From Oryzias latipes (Eukaryota; Chordata; Actinopteri; Beloniformes; Adrianichthyidae), in contig NC_019879.2 of assembly GCF_002234675.1 (NCBI RefSeq), positions 22,253,855-22,317,854 on the forward strand: DNA of 64,000 nt, given 5' to 3'. Positions 50,901 to 62,777 of this stretch are shown here, one piece after another. Every line of letters begins with the position of its first letter. Position 1 is the first letter of the stretch. A model generated the notes under the pieces. The model saw only the letters and a program-made list of their open reading frames with translations. It did no database searches and had not been told where the DNA came from. The translations under genes were made by a program, and so were the position numbers.

Positions 50901-53900
50901 TAACAATGCTCATATTGAAGCTGACTGTCTGTAAGGAATTCATCAACAGCTGGGGATCCATCTTGCGCACCGTCAGCAACCAGGCCGAAAGATACATGAT
51001 AGGCGCTGAGAGAAAAGTGCTGATCACCATCCCAGAGGTCACCTATTAGAAAAAGAAATGTTCTTTTAAAAGTACTGTGGTAAGTCAGCAACAGGTGACA
51101 TGAAGGATGATATCCAACTCACCACTTGCAGTTCTGCATTATAATAAACAGCATAGATGGCCACACTTGGAGCCGTGGGGAAGACTCCGTAAAGGAAAGC
51201 GAAATCGGACAGGCTGGATTGGTTCGCAGCATCCGTGCTGTTGTTGTCCAGCAGATCCACCATATCCTTGCAGATGAGAGGCATCAACAGCCTGAAATTC
51301 AAGAGAATTAGCTCAGAAGCCTCAATTTGAAATTCTGGATAATGTTGTGAAATATAGTGCAACTGAACAAGTCACGTAAAGCTGTTATGCAACTGCTGAG
51401 TAATCTTAAACTTTAACATCCTGTCACCCTTTTTAACATGCAAATACAGTAAAATACATTTCTTAAAGACCCAACCCAATCATCTTTTGATCTACAGGCA
51501 TTTCAAAAGTGTTCCCAGTGTTTTTTTAATTAGAGTTATGACGTTTTTAGCAAAAAAAAAAAGGGTAATTTTCTTGGAGATAGTTTCTGCAGAGCAGCAG
51601 TAGTTCATTAAAAATTCGCCTTCAAGTTGTGGGCAGGAACGTTGTCTTGTGGAAACCTCGTCCCCCCTTCCCCTCCCCATTCCTGCCAGCTCGGACCAGG
51701 AAAACAAAGACATGCGGAGATCTAGTCACCTACAAGTGAATGTATCAGAATGGAGCAGAGCAGGGAGCCTGTGTTCCCACCCAGCATATTCTCTACATCA
51801 CAAAAAAGGTCTTTTTCAAACTAAATGTGTTCCATTTGCTCCTGATTAACAACTATTTTAATAAATAAATACTCACATAAGTAATTTTAAGCTTAATTTT
51901 TTCTATCAGCATAAGTGCCACAGGAACATGTTAAAAACATCAAAAGCACCATTATCATCGGAGTAGGTCTTTAAAAAAAGATGTAAATTAGTTCAAACTT
52001 GAATTTTTGTACTTACAGTTTTGCTGTAGTAAGTAATATCAGTGTCACAACCGTGGATCTGGTTAATTTCCTCAACTGGCCCACCATGGTCAAACCAAGG
52101 TAGAACAGAGCTGCTCCCCCAAAGGAGTTGGCCAGGCCGTCTACAAACTCAGCCATGAAAGGGGGGATTGTTTGGTGCAGGACAAAGTGGGCGATAATCC
52201 CAATGACAACCATGAACACAATCGGGTTCTTCAAAACCTGCAGAACTACAAGTCCCAGGATGCATAATTTGTTGTGCTGCTCGTGGTTTTCATGATTCTT
52301 CCACTTCTGGACCTCACAGAGCGCAAAGCCGATGGGGTTCAGGAGCATCAGGGACACAGGTGCAACCAGGTAGATGTACTGGAGATACTCTGGATGTGTG
52401 GTCTGGTAGAGGGCTTCAACTGAGAGTAAAAAAAAAAGGCATTAGTTTAAAATAGGTTGTAAAAGTAAAAAAAAACAAAAGAAAATAATGACTAAAGGAT
52501 GCCTCTAAAAGCATTCTTTCAAATTAAAATAGGATTTATTATCCAGCAAAGACAAAAGTGGAACAGTGAGGTTACAAGGAGCAGAGGAGAAGAAGGTGAG
52601 GGTGGACTTTAGGCACTTAAGGTCAACAGTCCAGAGCATCAGAGAGTGTAGGGAAGAGTTAAAGAGGGGTGTGCAAGCAGACTACAATGGGTGGAGGAAA
52701 GTTTTAAGTGTGACAAGAGCGTCAAGAGCGTGAGCAAGAATAAAAGGAAAGGTACATGAGAGCAGCCATGTTGCTGGTTTAGAGCGGGGAGTCACAATCC
52801 AGGCCTCAAGGTCCGGTGTCCAACATGATTTCCAATCAACCTATCATTGTTCTTCACCTTTCGGCATATCCCTTTTGTGTTCGACACAGCCAATCTGTTT
52901 TCATTGATTCACACCGGTAGTTTAGCAGAAATTCTTACGCTAGATGTCCTTCCTGACACAAGCCTGTATTTTTATCCTGACTGGGGACCCAACCAACCTG
53001 CTATTGAAGCTCCTTATTGGCTAAACACATCAGGTAATCAGCAGCAGATAAGGCAGGATTTAAAAAAAAAAAAAAAACAGGCGTCGGCCCTTGAGGCCTG
53101 GTTTTTGACCCCCCCGGTTTAGTGGCAGTGGTTCTGAGAAAAAGACAGGAGGCAGAGCTGGGGGAAGTTGAACTAAAGATGTTGAAGTTCTCTTAGGGAG
53201 TGATAGATTCAGGAGTGAAAACATCAGAGGGACAGGGAAGTAGTTTGAAATGGCTTGGACACATCAAGAGGAGGAACAGTGATTTTGTTGGTTAAAAGGA
53301 GCCCGAGGTTGGAACTACCAGGAAAAAGACTTAGAGGAAGACCAAAGTGGAGGCTTGTGGATGTAGTGAAGATGGACATGAGAATGGTTGGTCTGAGCAA
53401 GGAGGATAAAGAGAAGGTCAGATGGAGGCGGATGATTAGTTGAGGTGACCATTAAAAGGGACCAGCCAAAGAGAAGGATGTGGTCATTTGCATGTTCTAC
53501 CAAAACACCGCAGTGTAAACATCATTTAGTGCTGGGGGGCAGGCTGCATCAGGACACAAACACCAGGAAAAAGAGTAAAGGTGAAAATGAAAAAGATTTC
53601 TGTTCTGGAAAAAGAAAACATTTTCAACTTCATTAATGATTAATAAATATTGCTGTGTGGAAAAGCTTTCATGTTTGTTTTCTGAGTCTTGCCCTGTTAT
53701 AAAAGCACAATGACACACTCCGGTGAGATATGAAGTTCCAGTTATAGATTCTAAAATAAATCAAGAAGATTTAGAAGCTGAGGGATCAGTCAATAAAAGT
53801 CTTACTCCAATCATCTTTTGATCTATTTTAAAAGTGTTTCCAGTGGCCTTTAATTATGATTTTGCCAATTTAAGCCAAAATTGTGTCTTTCTTTTAGGAC

Positions 53901-55080
53901 ACCGGTTTGTTAATAGGGTGGACATAAATGCAGCTTAAAGGCTGTATTAAGCATCGTCTCCCACAAAAGTAAAAACAGAGCGCCAGTAGTTCTTTAAAAA
54001 TTTGCCCCCCTGAGTTGTCAGCGGGACCCCTGGTTGCGGAGTAAGCCCACCCCCATTTCTCACCATCCCTTTGTTTATACTCTCTCCTGCTAGCTTACAG
54101 GCACACTCCCAACCTAACATTAGCGGTGCAACAAAAATGGCGAGCAATCCAGCCGTACAAATCTGACCCAGATGGCGAGGAAAACAAAGGCCTAAATGGA
54201 TCTAGTTGCCTACAAGTGGATGCTCCTGATTCACAACAAACAATTTGAATGAAGAAATACTCGGAAATGCTATCTATCTAAGTGGATGCCCCTGATTCAC
54301 AACAATTTGAATAAAAAAATACTCGGAAATGCTATCTATCCATCTATCCATCTAACACCAAAATCTATCCAACACCAAAAACACAGTTTGCATCAGAGTG
54401 GGTCCTTTCCAGTTGTTTTTATATTTGAGCCTTATTCAAACACATTCAGAGGGCTTGTTACTCATTAATACATAGACTGTACCACATTCTTGTTTGTCTT
54501 TTTTGTGTGCCCAAGCTCTGATAAAAAGCTCGTAAAAAGGGCCTTGAAAGCAGTGATTGTTTACGCTGCTACGAACAATGCATTTAGTTCAGTAAAGGGC
54601 TTGGGATAATGCATATACGGAGAGAATGTAAAGAAGGAAGGATAAAAAAAGCACACCTATTGGATACCCCAGGGCGAAGTCATTGCTTTGGGTAGCAAAT
54701 ATAGAGAAGAGCCCGGCCTTGCTGTACCGACTGTCAGGATTGGCAACTATCAGGGTGAGAACACACACGAGGCAAAACACAGAGACTTTGGCGATGAGGA
54801 TGCTCCAGAGGAAGGGCCAGATGACGTCATTGAAGTCCAGCAGCACCATGTTCTTGAACAGCAGGGCCGGGAGGGCAAACTTGGACACAAAATTTCCCAG
54901 TCCTTTGGCTTGGGTGCTTGTGATGATGTTGGTCCTGCCTGCGATGTACCCACACAGGATGATCCCAAAGCACTCCAGGAGAGCTGGGAGCAGCTTGTCT
55001 ATGGACATGGTGGAGGGCAGAGGGTCTGACATCTCCTCCACCCTGAATGAAAGGTTGTGGAGGATGCTCTGGCCCTCCAT
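44944..55080 (-). CDS. gpr155: GPR155 / LYCHOS lysosomal cholesterol sensor, 15 coding exons
   Basis: GPR155 (LYCHOS) fuses a PIN-like transporter domain to a GPCR-like seven-helix domain and a DEP domain. It sits in the lysosomal membrane and is reported to signal cholesterol to mTORC1 through GATOR1. Coding exons are 55080-54657, 52419-52017, 51291-51123, 51042-50887, 50307-50224, 50125-50005, 49909-49825, 48642-48552, 48465-48261, 47893-47810, 47688-47558, 47444-47349, 46598-46537, 46408-46277 and 45139-44944. Phases close perfectly at 812 residues (human 870). The first helix reads LLPALLECFGIILCGYIAG (residues 30-48). Later blocks include ATQSNDFALGYPI, NPIVFMV, LYLGLTMVGQ, AFLYGVFPTAPSVAIYA, KRLPHMFTVNLFLAQ, IDPLYFYGKEQ and GRLYLELLFFCAIVNYGQ. 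The C-terminal DEP domain contains CFLGCEFVDWLLQVGLAQDRGEAV. I start at the ATG at 55080 because the frame upstream has no ATG before a stop. Two upstream ORFs precede it. Confidence 0.95.
46785..47165 (-). repeat. Reverse-oriented partial copy of the AGACCCACTCC-end family
   Basis: Contains AACATGTTCTTCTAGCA, CAAATTGTTGTGAATCAGGAGCAG and the TTGTTGCACC block in the same order as the copy at 3084. Lies in the gpr155 intron between exons 46598 and 47349. Confidence 0.5.
48690..49420 (+). pseudogene. LINE reverse-transcriptase remnant in gpr155 intron
   Basis: Plus-strand fragments read IVNTELGKLKQ, then after a stop FDINKLSLNANKTKLMIFGN, then VRAKLAKSIAVLGKRR-like and IYSSIILPYLQYSVEVWGNT-like pieces in shifting frames. 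This is the palm-thumb region following the YADD box of CR1/Rex1/jockey-type LINEs. Multiple stops and frameshifts show it is dead. It lies antisense inside gpr155 between exons 48642 and 49825. Confidence 0.65.
51463..51974 (+). mobile_element. Dispersed AGACCCACTCC-end element, copy B
   Basis: Both ends meet TTAA: TTAAAGACCCAACCCAATC on the left, GGAGTAGGTCTTTAA on the right. The interior matches copy A and copy C but lacks the block containing AATGGCGAGCAA. Located in a gpr155 intron between exons 51291 and 52017. Confidence 0.65.
52560..53480 (+). pseudogene. RTE-like non-LTR retrotransposon remnant, interrupted
   Basis: Two blocks, about 52560-52782 and 53123-53480, read as the 3' end of a reverse-transcriptase ORF. 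The second encodes RLRGRPKWRLVDVVKMDMRM and KVRWRRMIS, resembling the C-terminal tail GRPKKRW..VRWRRMI common to RTE/BovB-type fish elements. The blocks are separated by an inserted element at 52783-53115. It lies in gpr155 intron 1, opposite to the gene, and is inactive. Confidence 0.65.
52783..53115. mobile_element. Inverted-repeat element nested in the RTE remnant
   Basis: Ends share inverted sequence around CCAGGCCTCAAGG (left) and CCTTGAGGCCTGG (right). It is flanked by GGTTTAG at 52776-52782 and 53116-53122, consistent with a 7- to 8-bp target duplication and hence a hAT-like MITE. Without it the surrounding retrotransposon sequence becomes continuous. The interior includes a second repeat-like stretch and an A run at 53060-53076. 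Confidence 0.65.
53795..54407 (+). mobile_element. Dispersed AGACCCACTCC-end element, copy C
   Basis: Left end AAAGTCTTACTCCAATCATC, right end CAGAGTGGGTCCTTT. It holds the shared internal blocks plus a local tandem duplication: a 66-base unit at 54215-54280 is repeated with changes at 54281-54346. Located in gpr155 intron 1. Confidence 0.65.
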
Positions 55081-55103
55081 CCTGCAGGTGTTTTTCAGTG
55101 GTT

Positions 55104-55124
55104 TCACTTCTGGTTTGAGGTCAT
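55104..55124 (-). other. gpr155: Second short upstream ORF in gpr155 leader
   Basis: ATG at 55124 on the minus strand opens six codons then TGA, 24 bases before the main start at 55080. Its ATG overlaps the stop of the first upstream ORF (ATGA arrangement). Whether either is translated cannot be told from sequence. Confidence 0.55.
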
Positions 55125-55360
55125 AATAATGACAGAGCTGGAAACAGAGGCAGCCAGAAAGCGGAAGAAAGCAGATGGCAGTTACATCTTATCCACTCTA
55201 TAAACTACAAGTCTATTCTATCTATGAGAGGAGTTTAGGAGGTTATATTGTTTAGATTTAAAAGCCCCTAACGTTTTTATCCTAACATGTCAAATTGAAA
55301 GTATTGTAAACAAGTTTTGAACCACACAGTTTGGGTTTTGTAAATAAAAGGCACTCTCAC

Positions 55361-55400
55361 CTCTGAGACTGCGCACTCTAATGTCCGCTCCGTCGGTCAT
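55361..55400 (-). other. gpr155: gpr155 5' UTR exon with upstream ORF start
   Basis: On the minus strand an exon appears to end at 55361 (CTCAGAG followed by GTGAGAGTGCC) and to splice to 55137 (CTGTTTCCAG acceptor). An ATG at 55400 opens an 18-codon reading frame that stops at 55123-55121, out of frame with the main start at 55080. The outer limit of this exon is not known. Confidence 0.6.
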
Positions 55401-55640
55401 TGTTCGCTTGCATTCAAATTAAAGAATGCTAAAGGTGCACTTTAGCCTCAAGGACGCAGATAAACCACCACGCAGCACCGAACACTCACGTCTGCTCCGA
55501 CGCCACACTCTGATAGCAGAGGGGGGGATAATGCGCTCTCTAGTGCGCAGGAAGCACATGCTCGATGCCCCGCCCAGCGGCTTTCACAACCGATTTGCCA
55601 ACACCTTCTGACCAATCACGGATGAGGGGGAAAGAGATGG
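55400..55640 (-). promoter_or_regulatory. gpr155: Probable gpr155 promoter region
   Basis: Upstream of the 5' UTR exon lies a locally GC-rich stretch with a GC box (CCCCGCCC, about 55568) and a CCAAT box (GACCAATCAC, about 55608-55617), after which the DNA turns AT-rich. This fits a TATA-less promoter reading leftward. Inferred from position and motifs. Confidence 0.5.
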
Positions 55641-55932
55641 GCGGAGCTTGTTGGATGTTATGACACCGAATGATTTTTTGAGTTTGCCTGCATTATCACT
55701 GAGCTCAGGACAACACAACTGTAAAGATGTTTTTATCCCTTAACTTAAATTTTTTTTTCTAAACGCTAAAAAGAAAACCAAGAGTCTAAACGAGCCATTT
55801 AGAGCTGAAAAGTTCAAGCTGGTTTTTTACATAAAAATACACTTTCTTTTTGTGTCCATTAAACCATTCTTTTATAACCTGAAGCTTTTAAATATTTTTT
55901 AGTAATAATAAAAGTTATATTTTTTCATTACA

Positions 55933-55953
55933 TGTTGTTGTTGTTGTTGTTGT
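55933..55953. repeat. (GTT)n microsatellite
   Basis: Seven tandem TGT units upstream of gpr155. Confidence 0.85.
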
Positions 55954-56849
55954 TTCCCTTTCGGCTTTAACAGGTTTGATTTATTTTTTTCTGACAGGAA
56001 CAAATATAAATTCCTTTCAAAATAAAACACTATCAACAGAGTCCCTCTCCTGATGCGTCATTGCAATTCTCGAATTTAAGAACTTTGCTTCTGAACAAAA
56101 ACTAGGTACTATTGTGCAACAGAAGATAAGAATATGAGATTTAAACAAATCTGACAGTAACTTCAACCATCATTTTGGTTACTTGTGCATTTTCAAGGTT
56201 TGTTGAGTGGGTCTCTTAATTTATTGTAATTTTAACTGTGGTTAAAAAAGGAATTTAAAAAAAAAACTATTTTTAGGTCATCTCATTAAAAAAAGGATTA
56301 TTGAGATGACAAAATTTAACTGACAAGCCTATACTTTATTTAAATCATGAGCATTTTTTCTTTAAAGCCAAAGCGGCACAATGAAGTATAAAAGAGCCGC
56401 ATGTGGCTCTGGTGCCTCAGATTGCAGACCCCTTCTTTAGACCTGTAAACAACTGTGATAATTGCCTTAGTGAGCGAAAAAACAGGTTATATGCCCTGCA
56501 GCAAAAAACAGAAGGTAGTTGGAAATTTTCTAAACAGATTGCTTAACATTAACTTCTCTATTTGAGACATCCTCGTGACTTTCTGTATTTTAGCAGTAAA
56601 AATATGTGGGTTGCACTTAAAAATTGTTTAAGGAAAAGACAAGTTACTACAAAGATGACTATTTGTTCTCAAGAGCCACACTAAGTCCACTTCTGTGGAG
56701 ATCGGTGAGAAGAATTTGTTAAACAACTTAAAGACTTGGTAAAATGTCTTAATTGTGCTCTTTTTGCTTTGTTTTTATTTTTCAAGGTAAAAATTATACA
56801 TCAAAGTCTGAATGTTCCTCTATTCTTTGGAGTGTGTGATTGTCATGTT

Positions 56850-57180
56850 TTGGTGCGCATCATCGCCTCAGAGCAGGGAGACCTTGGCTCGGATCCTGCT
56901 GTCTGGATAATTTCTGCGTCGAGTTTGCATGTTCTCCCATTGCATGGTTTGCTCCAGGTGCTCCGGCCTTCTCCCAAAGCCAAATAACATGGACTGATTG
57001 GAGAAAGCCAATTGCTTCTTGGAGAGTGGACATGAGCAAGTGTGGTTGTTTGCCTCAGTTCATATCCCTGTGATGGGCTGGCAACATGTAGGGTGTATGC
57101 CTTACCTTTGCCAAATAGCTTCTGGATTTGCACCTGGGACTCGAACAAGGACAAATTAAGCACAGACAGCAGATGGATGG
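56850..57180 (+). repeat. Diverged copy of the 4919-type interspersed repeat
   Basis: GAGTTTGCATGTTCTCCC, CTCCGGCCTTCTCCCAAAG, CCCTGTGATGGGCTGGCAAC and the closing CAGATGGATGGAC match the family order. A 174-residue minus-strand frame across it is a by-product. Confidence 0.6.
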
Positions 57181-58237
57181 ACTTTGTTTTGTTTAATAAA
57201 TGTAAATGTTCCTTTGACAGAGAGACCAAAGTAAAATGACTTGAACTACATTCAGAACACAACATTTTAAATACAACACCTGAAGTTGTAAAGGCAAATT
57301 TGCTGATTTTGTTCTCCAAAAACAAAGCTGAGAAAAGAATAAGTACCCCATAAATGACTTTCAACAAAAAGAAAATATGCTAACATTGTTCTTCATAGTA
57401 TATTTCATTCACAGAATTTGGTTATGTCACACTGGTAATGCTCTATGTAAGACTTTAACTGTCATGTGTATGCATCCTGACCTGGAGTATGCTGACGACA
57501 CCATCTCAGCACATCCATTAGCCCCTTAAAAAAATGCTCTGGGCATTTACAGGGAAGAAGCAAAGAAGTTTGATCTCCAAGTTAACTGGATAGAACCAAA
57601 TTTATGCAAGTTGATGATGGCCCAGACCCACCGGCCCTCTGTCTTGTCAATGATCTCATCAAGTCTATAAAGAGCTTTGCATACCTGGAAACTTTAAAAA
57701 TAGTCAGTTGTGAAATCATATAAGCGACTCTGCCAATTGACCATTGAAAGTCTTTGGTAACAACACTTTTAGTGTATTTTAATAAAGCTGTGACTGTCAA
57801 AATAAAATTGACTTCTATGTTAGTCCAGTTTGAGTCATTTGAGGCTGCATTCCTTATTCAAGCGCTAAAAGAAAGCATCTTCTGTCCCATCGACCATGTA
57901 TTTTGCAAAATAATTAATGTTTTGTAATTTTGTCAAAACTAAAGGAATGGCTGAGAGTCAGCCATTACATCCTTAATAAGAAACCAGAGGCATTTTAACC
58001 TTCTCTTTGTGAGGTGAAGTACTGTCAATTACTCAAGACAATAACTTTATCATTTCCCTAATCACCATCAAATTATCTAGCCTGCCAAAAGAGTGGACAG
58101 AACCTCAGATTTAAGGCTGTATTAAGCAGATTGTCTCCCACAAAAGTAAAAACAGCAAATATCTAAGTATAAAGTATACCTGCATTATTATTGTGGGGCA
58201 AAAAACAAAAAAAAAGAAGAGAGGCTAGTGATGGGAT

Positions 58238-58290
58238 GCACGATGAAGCAGTGGTTAGTGCTCTTGCTTCACAGCAAGAAGTCCCAGCTG
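58238..58290 (+). repeat. Short fragment of the 4919-type interspersed repeat
   Basis: CAGTGGTTAGTGCTCTTGCTTCACAGCAAGAAG corresponds to the 5' end of the family. Confidence 0.45.
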
Positions 58291-60959
58291 AGGGACATGT
58301 ATGATGTTAACATACATTCTAAAATGTCAAAAAGACGAAAAACACCAGCATGAAGCCTAATAAATACTATTGTTTTATTACAATTCAGTCCAGATCTGTT
58401 ATGTAAAATTAATATTTTGCAAAAACATACATTCAAACTTTTATGATTTAAGATCAAGATGAAACATGGAAGCTATAGGGACTTCCCCTTTAAGGATTTT
58501 TAATATTTTGTTTTTTGGTAGTTACACTCAATTACCACTCCAAATTGACATACATACTTAGTCCTTTATTCATTTATTGGTTTATTTAAAATCTTAAAAA
58601 ATCCTAATCTGTTTTTGATAGTTTGTTTACATCAAACAAAATATTCAGGCTTTTTTAGTTTTTTTCAGAATTAGCTGCTGGAAACACACAATTTAGTTTC
58701 ATAGTTTCATTTATAATTTTTTTTTCTTCTACACAATATCACTCACATAAAATATAAAGAATTGGACCATTTTTCAGGTCATGTGGATCTCCATATGTGA
58801 CTTGCCGTAACTATGTTATTAGTATGTACATATTGTTCATTTTCCAAATAAGTTGTACTTAAGTAGCCAGGTAGGTCTGGGTGTACTGTGATGGAGAGGG
58901 GTAAATTAGTTGTTTGAGAGAGTGAAGACAGTATGGACATAGAATTTGGTAAAAAGCTTAAAAAAAGCAGGCAAAGCAGAATTCAGAAAGGTAAATAGGT
59001 CCTTTTGAAAGGAAGCTTCAAATATTCAGAGATAGTATTAAAAAAAGACTCTGAAAGTGTACTTTTGCTGAACAGACTCTCAGGTTATTTGTCATTTTCA
59101 GTGAGGGAGTATGTGCCAAAGCCTTGGAGATGTTTCAGCTTTGGACGCTCATGCCTCATATAAAGGATAAAGAAATGTCCCAGATGGAGAAAACCCATAA
59201 ATATTACAACTGTGAGAATAGGGTGCAGCCCAAGAGTTGCAACTGCAGAAGAGATCATTAATTATATGTGAGAAAAATAGCCTTTGAGGATGGATGTGAC
59301 TCAAAATATGGAGGATCTAAGAAACATTTAGGAAAATTGTGGTGGAAGCTACTAAACTTATAACTCCTAACGGACCGTGTTAGTCAGAAAGTGTGCGAAA
59401 GTAGTTAAGGATATATCCTCAATAAATAAAAAGTACATAATAAATATTAATAAATCAGTAGTAGTAATAATAATACATTTTATTAAAGAAAAAAAGACTA
59501 CATGCTTTAAGGAAGACTTTTTTCTCCATAATATACTATAGCATGAAAGATTGAAGTAATGAAGGTTACTCAAAGAACAAAAGGGAGACATTTTTGTAAC
59601 AAGATTTGAGGTTTGAAGAATAAAGAGAATGATAAAATTCAATGGTAAAAGTGGGGGAATAAAAGATCTATAACTAATAAGGATGAAGCAGAAATAATAA
59701 TAAAAACTGAGAATTCGAAGTTCTGAGAATTGATCAAATCTGAGGCAAAACAAAAACAAATAACTGGGGGAAAGAATTAACAACAATGAAACAAAATACA
59801 TATTTGTATGAAACAGAACCTAATATAAACATAAAAGAATCAGTCCAAAACACAAGATTCTCTGCCTATGTCTTTGTTCAGCTGCTGGACAGAACAAATA
59901 AGGAAAATGTAAAGGAAATGATGATTTACTGACTAACTGACATAACAAGTAAAGACTTTAGTTAAAATCAGCCCGGTGGTTTGCACTTTGAGCACACAGA
60001 ACACAAAACCAGCAACCGCAAATTCCTTCCATCTCTGGGATCACTTTGCCTGAAGTTTTTATCTCTAAGTATCTTTGTTAAAACCTGCTAGCCAAGAGAA
60101 AAAAAACAAACTGAAGGGTTTGCTGGCAGAAATGTAGCTTTTTGCATTTGGATCATCAGATATGTTACTGACAGTCATATTTAGAGCTGAAAAGTTCAAG
60201 TTGTGTGCTTTTATGACCTCAACATTCATCTCACCTCAAAGACAGCCAGCTTTACATACTAGGGTCCACCCACCCTTCAGTGTGGGTGAGTTGCCTAGCA
60301 ACAGACTGTTCCGCCTTTCTCAGTCCGTTTTAGTTAACGCCGTCTCTCATCCCTCGTCATGTTGGGTGTCGCCACCTATTAGTGGGAAGATGGAATCACT
60401 ACACTTGTTTCAGCTCCAAGACATCCTGAGCAATTAAACCTTTTTCCTTGCATACTGGAGTTGAGTTATCCATCTCATGTCTGTAATTTGTGGCTACAGA
60501 GCCACATACAGATCTTTTATCTCTCCATTGTGGCTCTCTGGCTTCAATGCCAACAATTTCATGTAATTTTTGGTTAATTTGTTTTTGTCAAGTGGTCCTT
60601 TATGTTTAGATTTTAAACACATCAGAAAACTAAGTAAATTATGGTAAAAGGTTTAATCTGCAGTAAGAGTGGTTTATTATCAGAATAAGTTCAAAGCAAA
60701 TATTCTGAGAGATGTTTGACTGGACCTTCTCTAAGTTTCAAGTAAATCTGCAGCAAGAGGATTTTATTTGTGTATCTTATTTTTCTTATATATCATCATA
60801 CTTTGTTTATTGTAAATTTTTCAAAAAAACATTTAAAAAAGAGAATGGTATAGTGGCCACAAAAAATATAAACATTTTTTTTTTTCTTACAGTATGAGGT
60901 GGAACCTTGCAGCTCTAGGTATGTTTTGGTTAAAAAGAAAGTGGCCCATTTGGCTTGCT

Positions 60960-60995
60960 TAGTGTTAAAGGTTGCAGATCCCTGATCTACCAACA
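60960..60995. repeat. Terminus of a hAT-like MITE
   Basis: GGTTGCAGATCCCTG is close to a frequent fish terminal inverted repeat; a related piece, GATTGCAGACCCC, is near 56418. The opposite terminus of either copy was not fixed. Confidence 0.35.
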
Positions 60996-61663
60996 CAGTT
61001 TCAAAGTATTTTGCACAGATGAGTGTAAAATGTATTTTACTTAAGTAAAAATCTGAGAACAGAGCAAAGTTATAAATTTTTGGTTAGGAAGGAACTCTAA
61101 AAAAAAATTACTTTTACAAACATGAAAGCAAATAAAAACCAGAAAAATATTTTAAACAGAGAAATCTTGATATATTAGTTAAAATTCAATATGTTCTTCA
61201 CATGTTTACGGACAAAAAGAACAATTAACCATTCATTCATCGTCATCAACGTTTATGCTCCTATTTGGAAAGTGTTACTAGAAAAGTATGGCAAGCAAAA
61301 AAGTCAGACTCTCACAAATGTTCAATCTTTTTTAATAAACTAAAAATGGGTGTCACACATGTACAAACTTAACTGCAAAAGGAAAAAAGTCAAATATTAG
61401 TGAGTAAAAGAAACATTTTCCTAAAAACCTATGAAAACCGAGATGATAAAAGGCTCATGAATTAATATAGGATGCATTTAAATTATAGTTCATCATAAAG
61501 TCTTGAATTCTAAAGTCAAATGATTTAAGAATCATTTATTAAAACAATTAGGATTTGATTGAAGGAAGAACCATGCTTGATCATTTGGTTTTGCTGTTCC
61601 ACACCCATGTGTTAGCCTTTACAGAGCACAGCTGCCTTTAGTCACTTGTAGAGGAAGGATTTT

Positions 61664-62543
<880 letters not shown>

Positions 62544-62754
62544 TCACTTTTTGTTCAGGCTATGTGTGATTCAGAAAACCACAGTATGAAGTACTGTGAC
62601 CAACAGAAATATATTTTCAGTCTAATATCAGTTGGTCAAAGGATCCAGCCAAGAGGCAAGTCATTGTGGGCATTGTGAGATGACAGGCAAGAAAAAACAG
62701 TTTTTTCGTAAAGAATATTCAGAGTTCAAAGTTCCTTTAAACAGGAATAAGTAC

Positions 62755-62777
62755 TAACATACATACATACATACATT
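62755..62777. repeat. (CATA)n microsatellite
   Basis: Five tandem ACAT/CATA units just upstream of the chrna1 exon ending at 62512. Confidence 0.8.

Larger units (their letters stand above)
55641..61663. other. gpr155-chrna1 intergenic region
   Basis: About 6 kb of AT-rich DNA without a recognisable exon. It carries a diverged interspersed repeat (56850), MITE fragments, a simple GTT tract and a purine-rich plus strand at 59370-59830. Mammals have WIPF1 at this position; no proline-rich WIPF-like or WH2 (LKKT-type) exon was seen. Confidence 0.5.

Noticed and set aside
54683-55126. 147-codon plus-strand frame
   Set aside because: Antisense shadow of the first gpr155 coding exon.
56843-57367. 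174-codon minus-strand frame
   Set aside because: Runs across a diverged interspersed repeat (56850-57180); composition and content do not look like a gene.
59367-59801. 144-codon minus-strand frame rich in Phe, Leu, Ile
   Set aside because: A pyrimidine-rich strand artefact opposite A-rich DNA; not a convincing membrane protein and no splice signals.
55641-61663. Possible hidden small gene in place of WIPF1
   Set aside because: Frames are short, AT-driven and lack flanking splice sites in phase; none resembles a WH2 or proline-rich segment.
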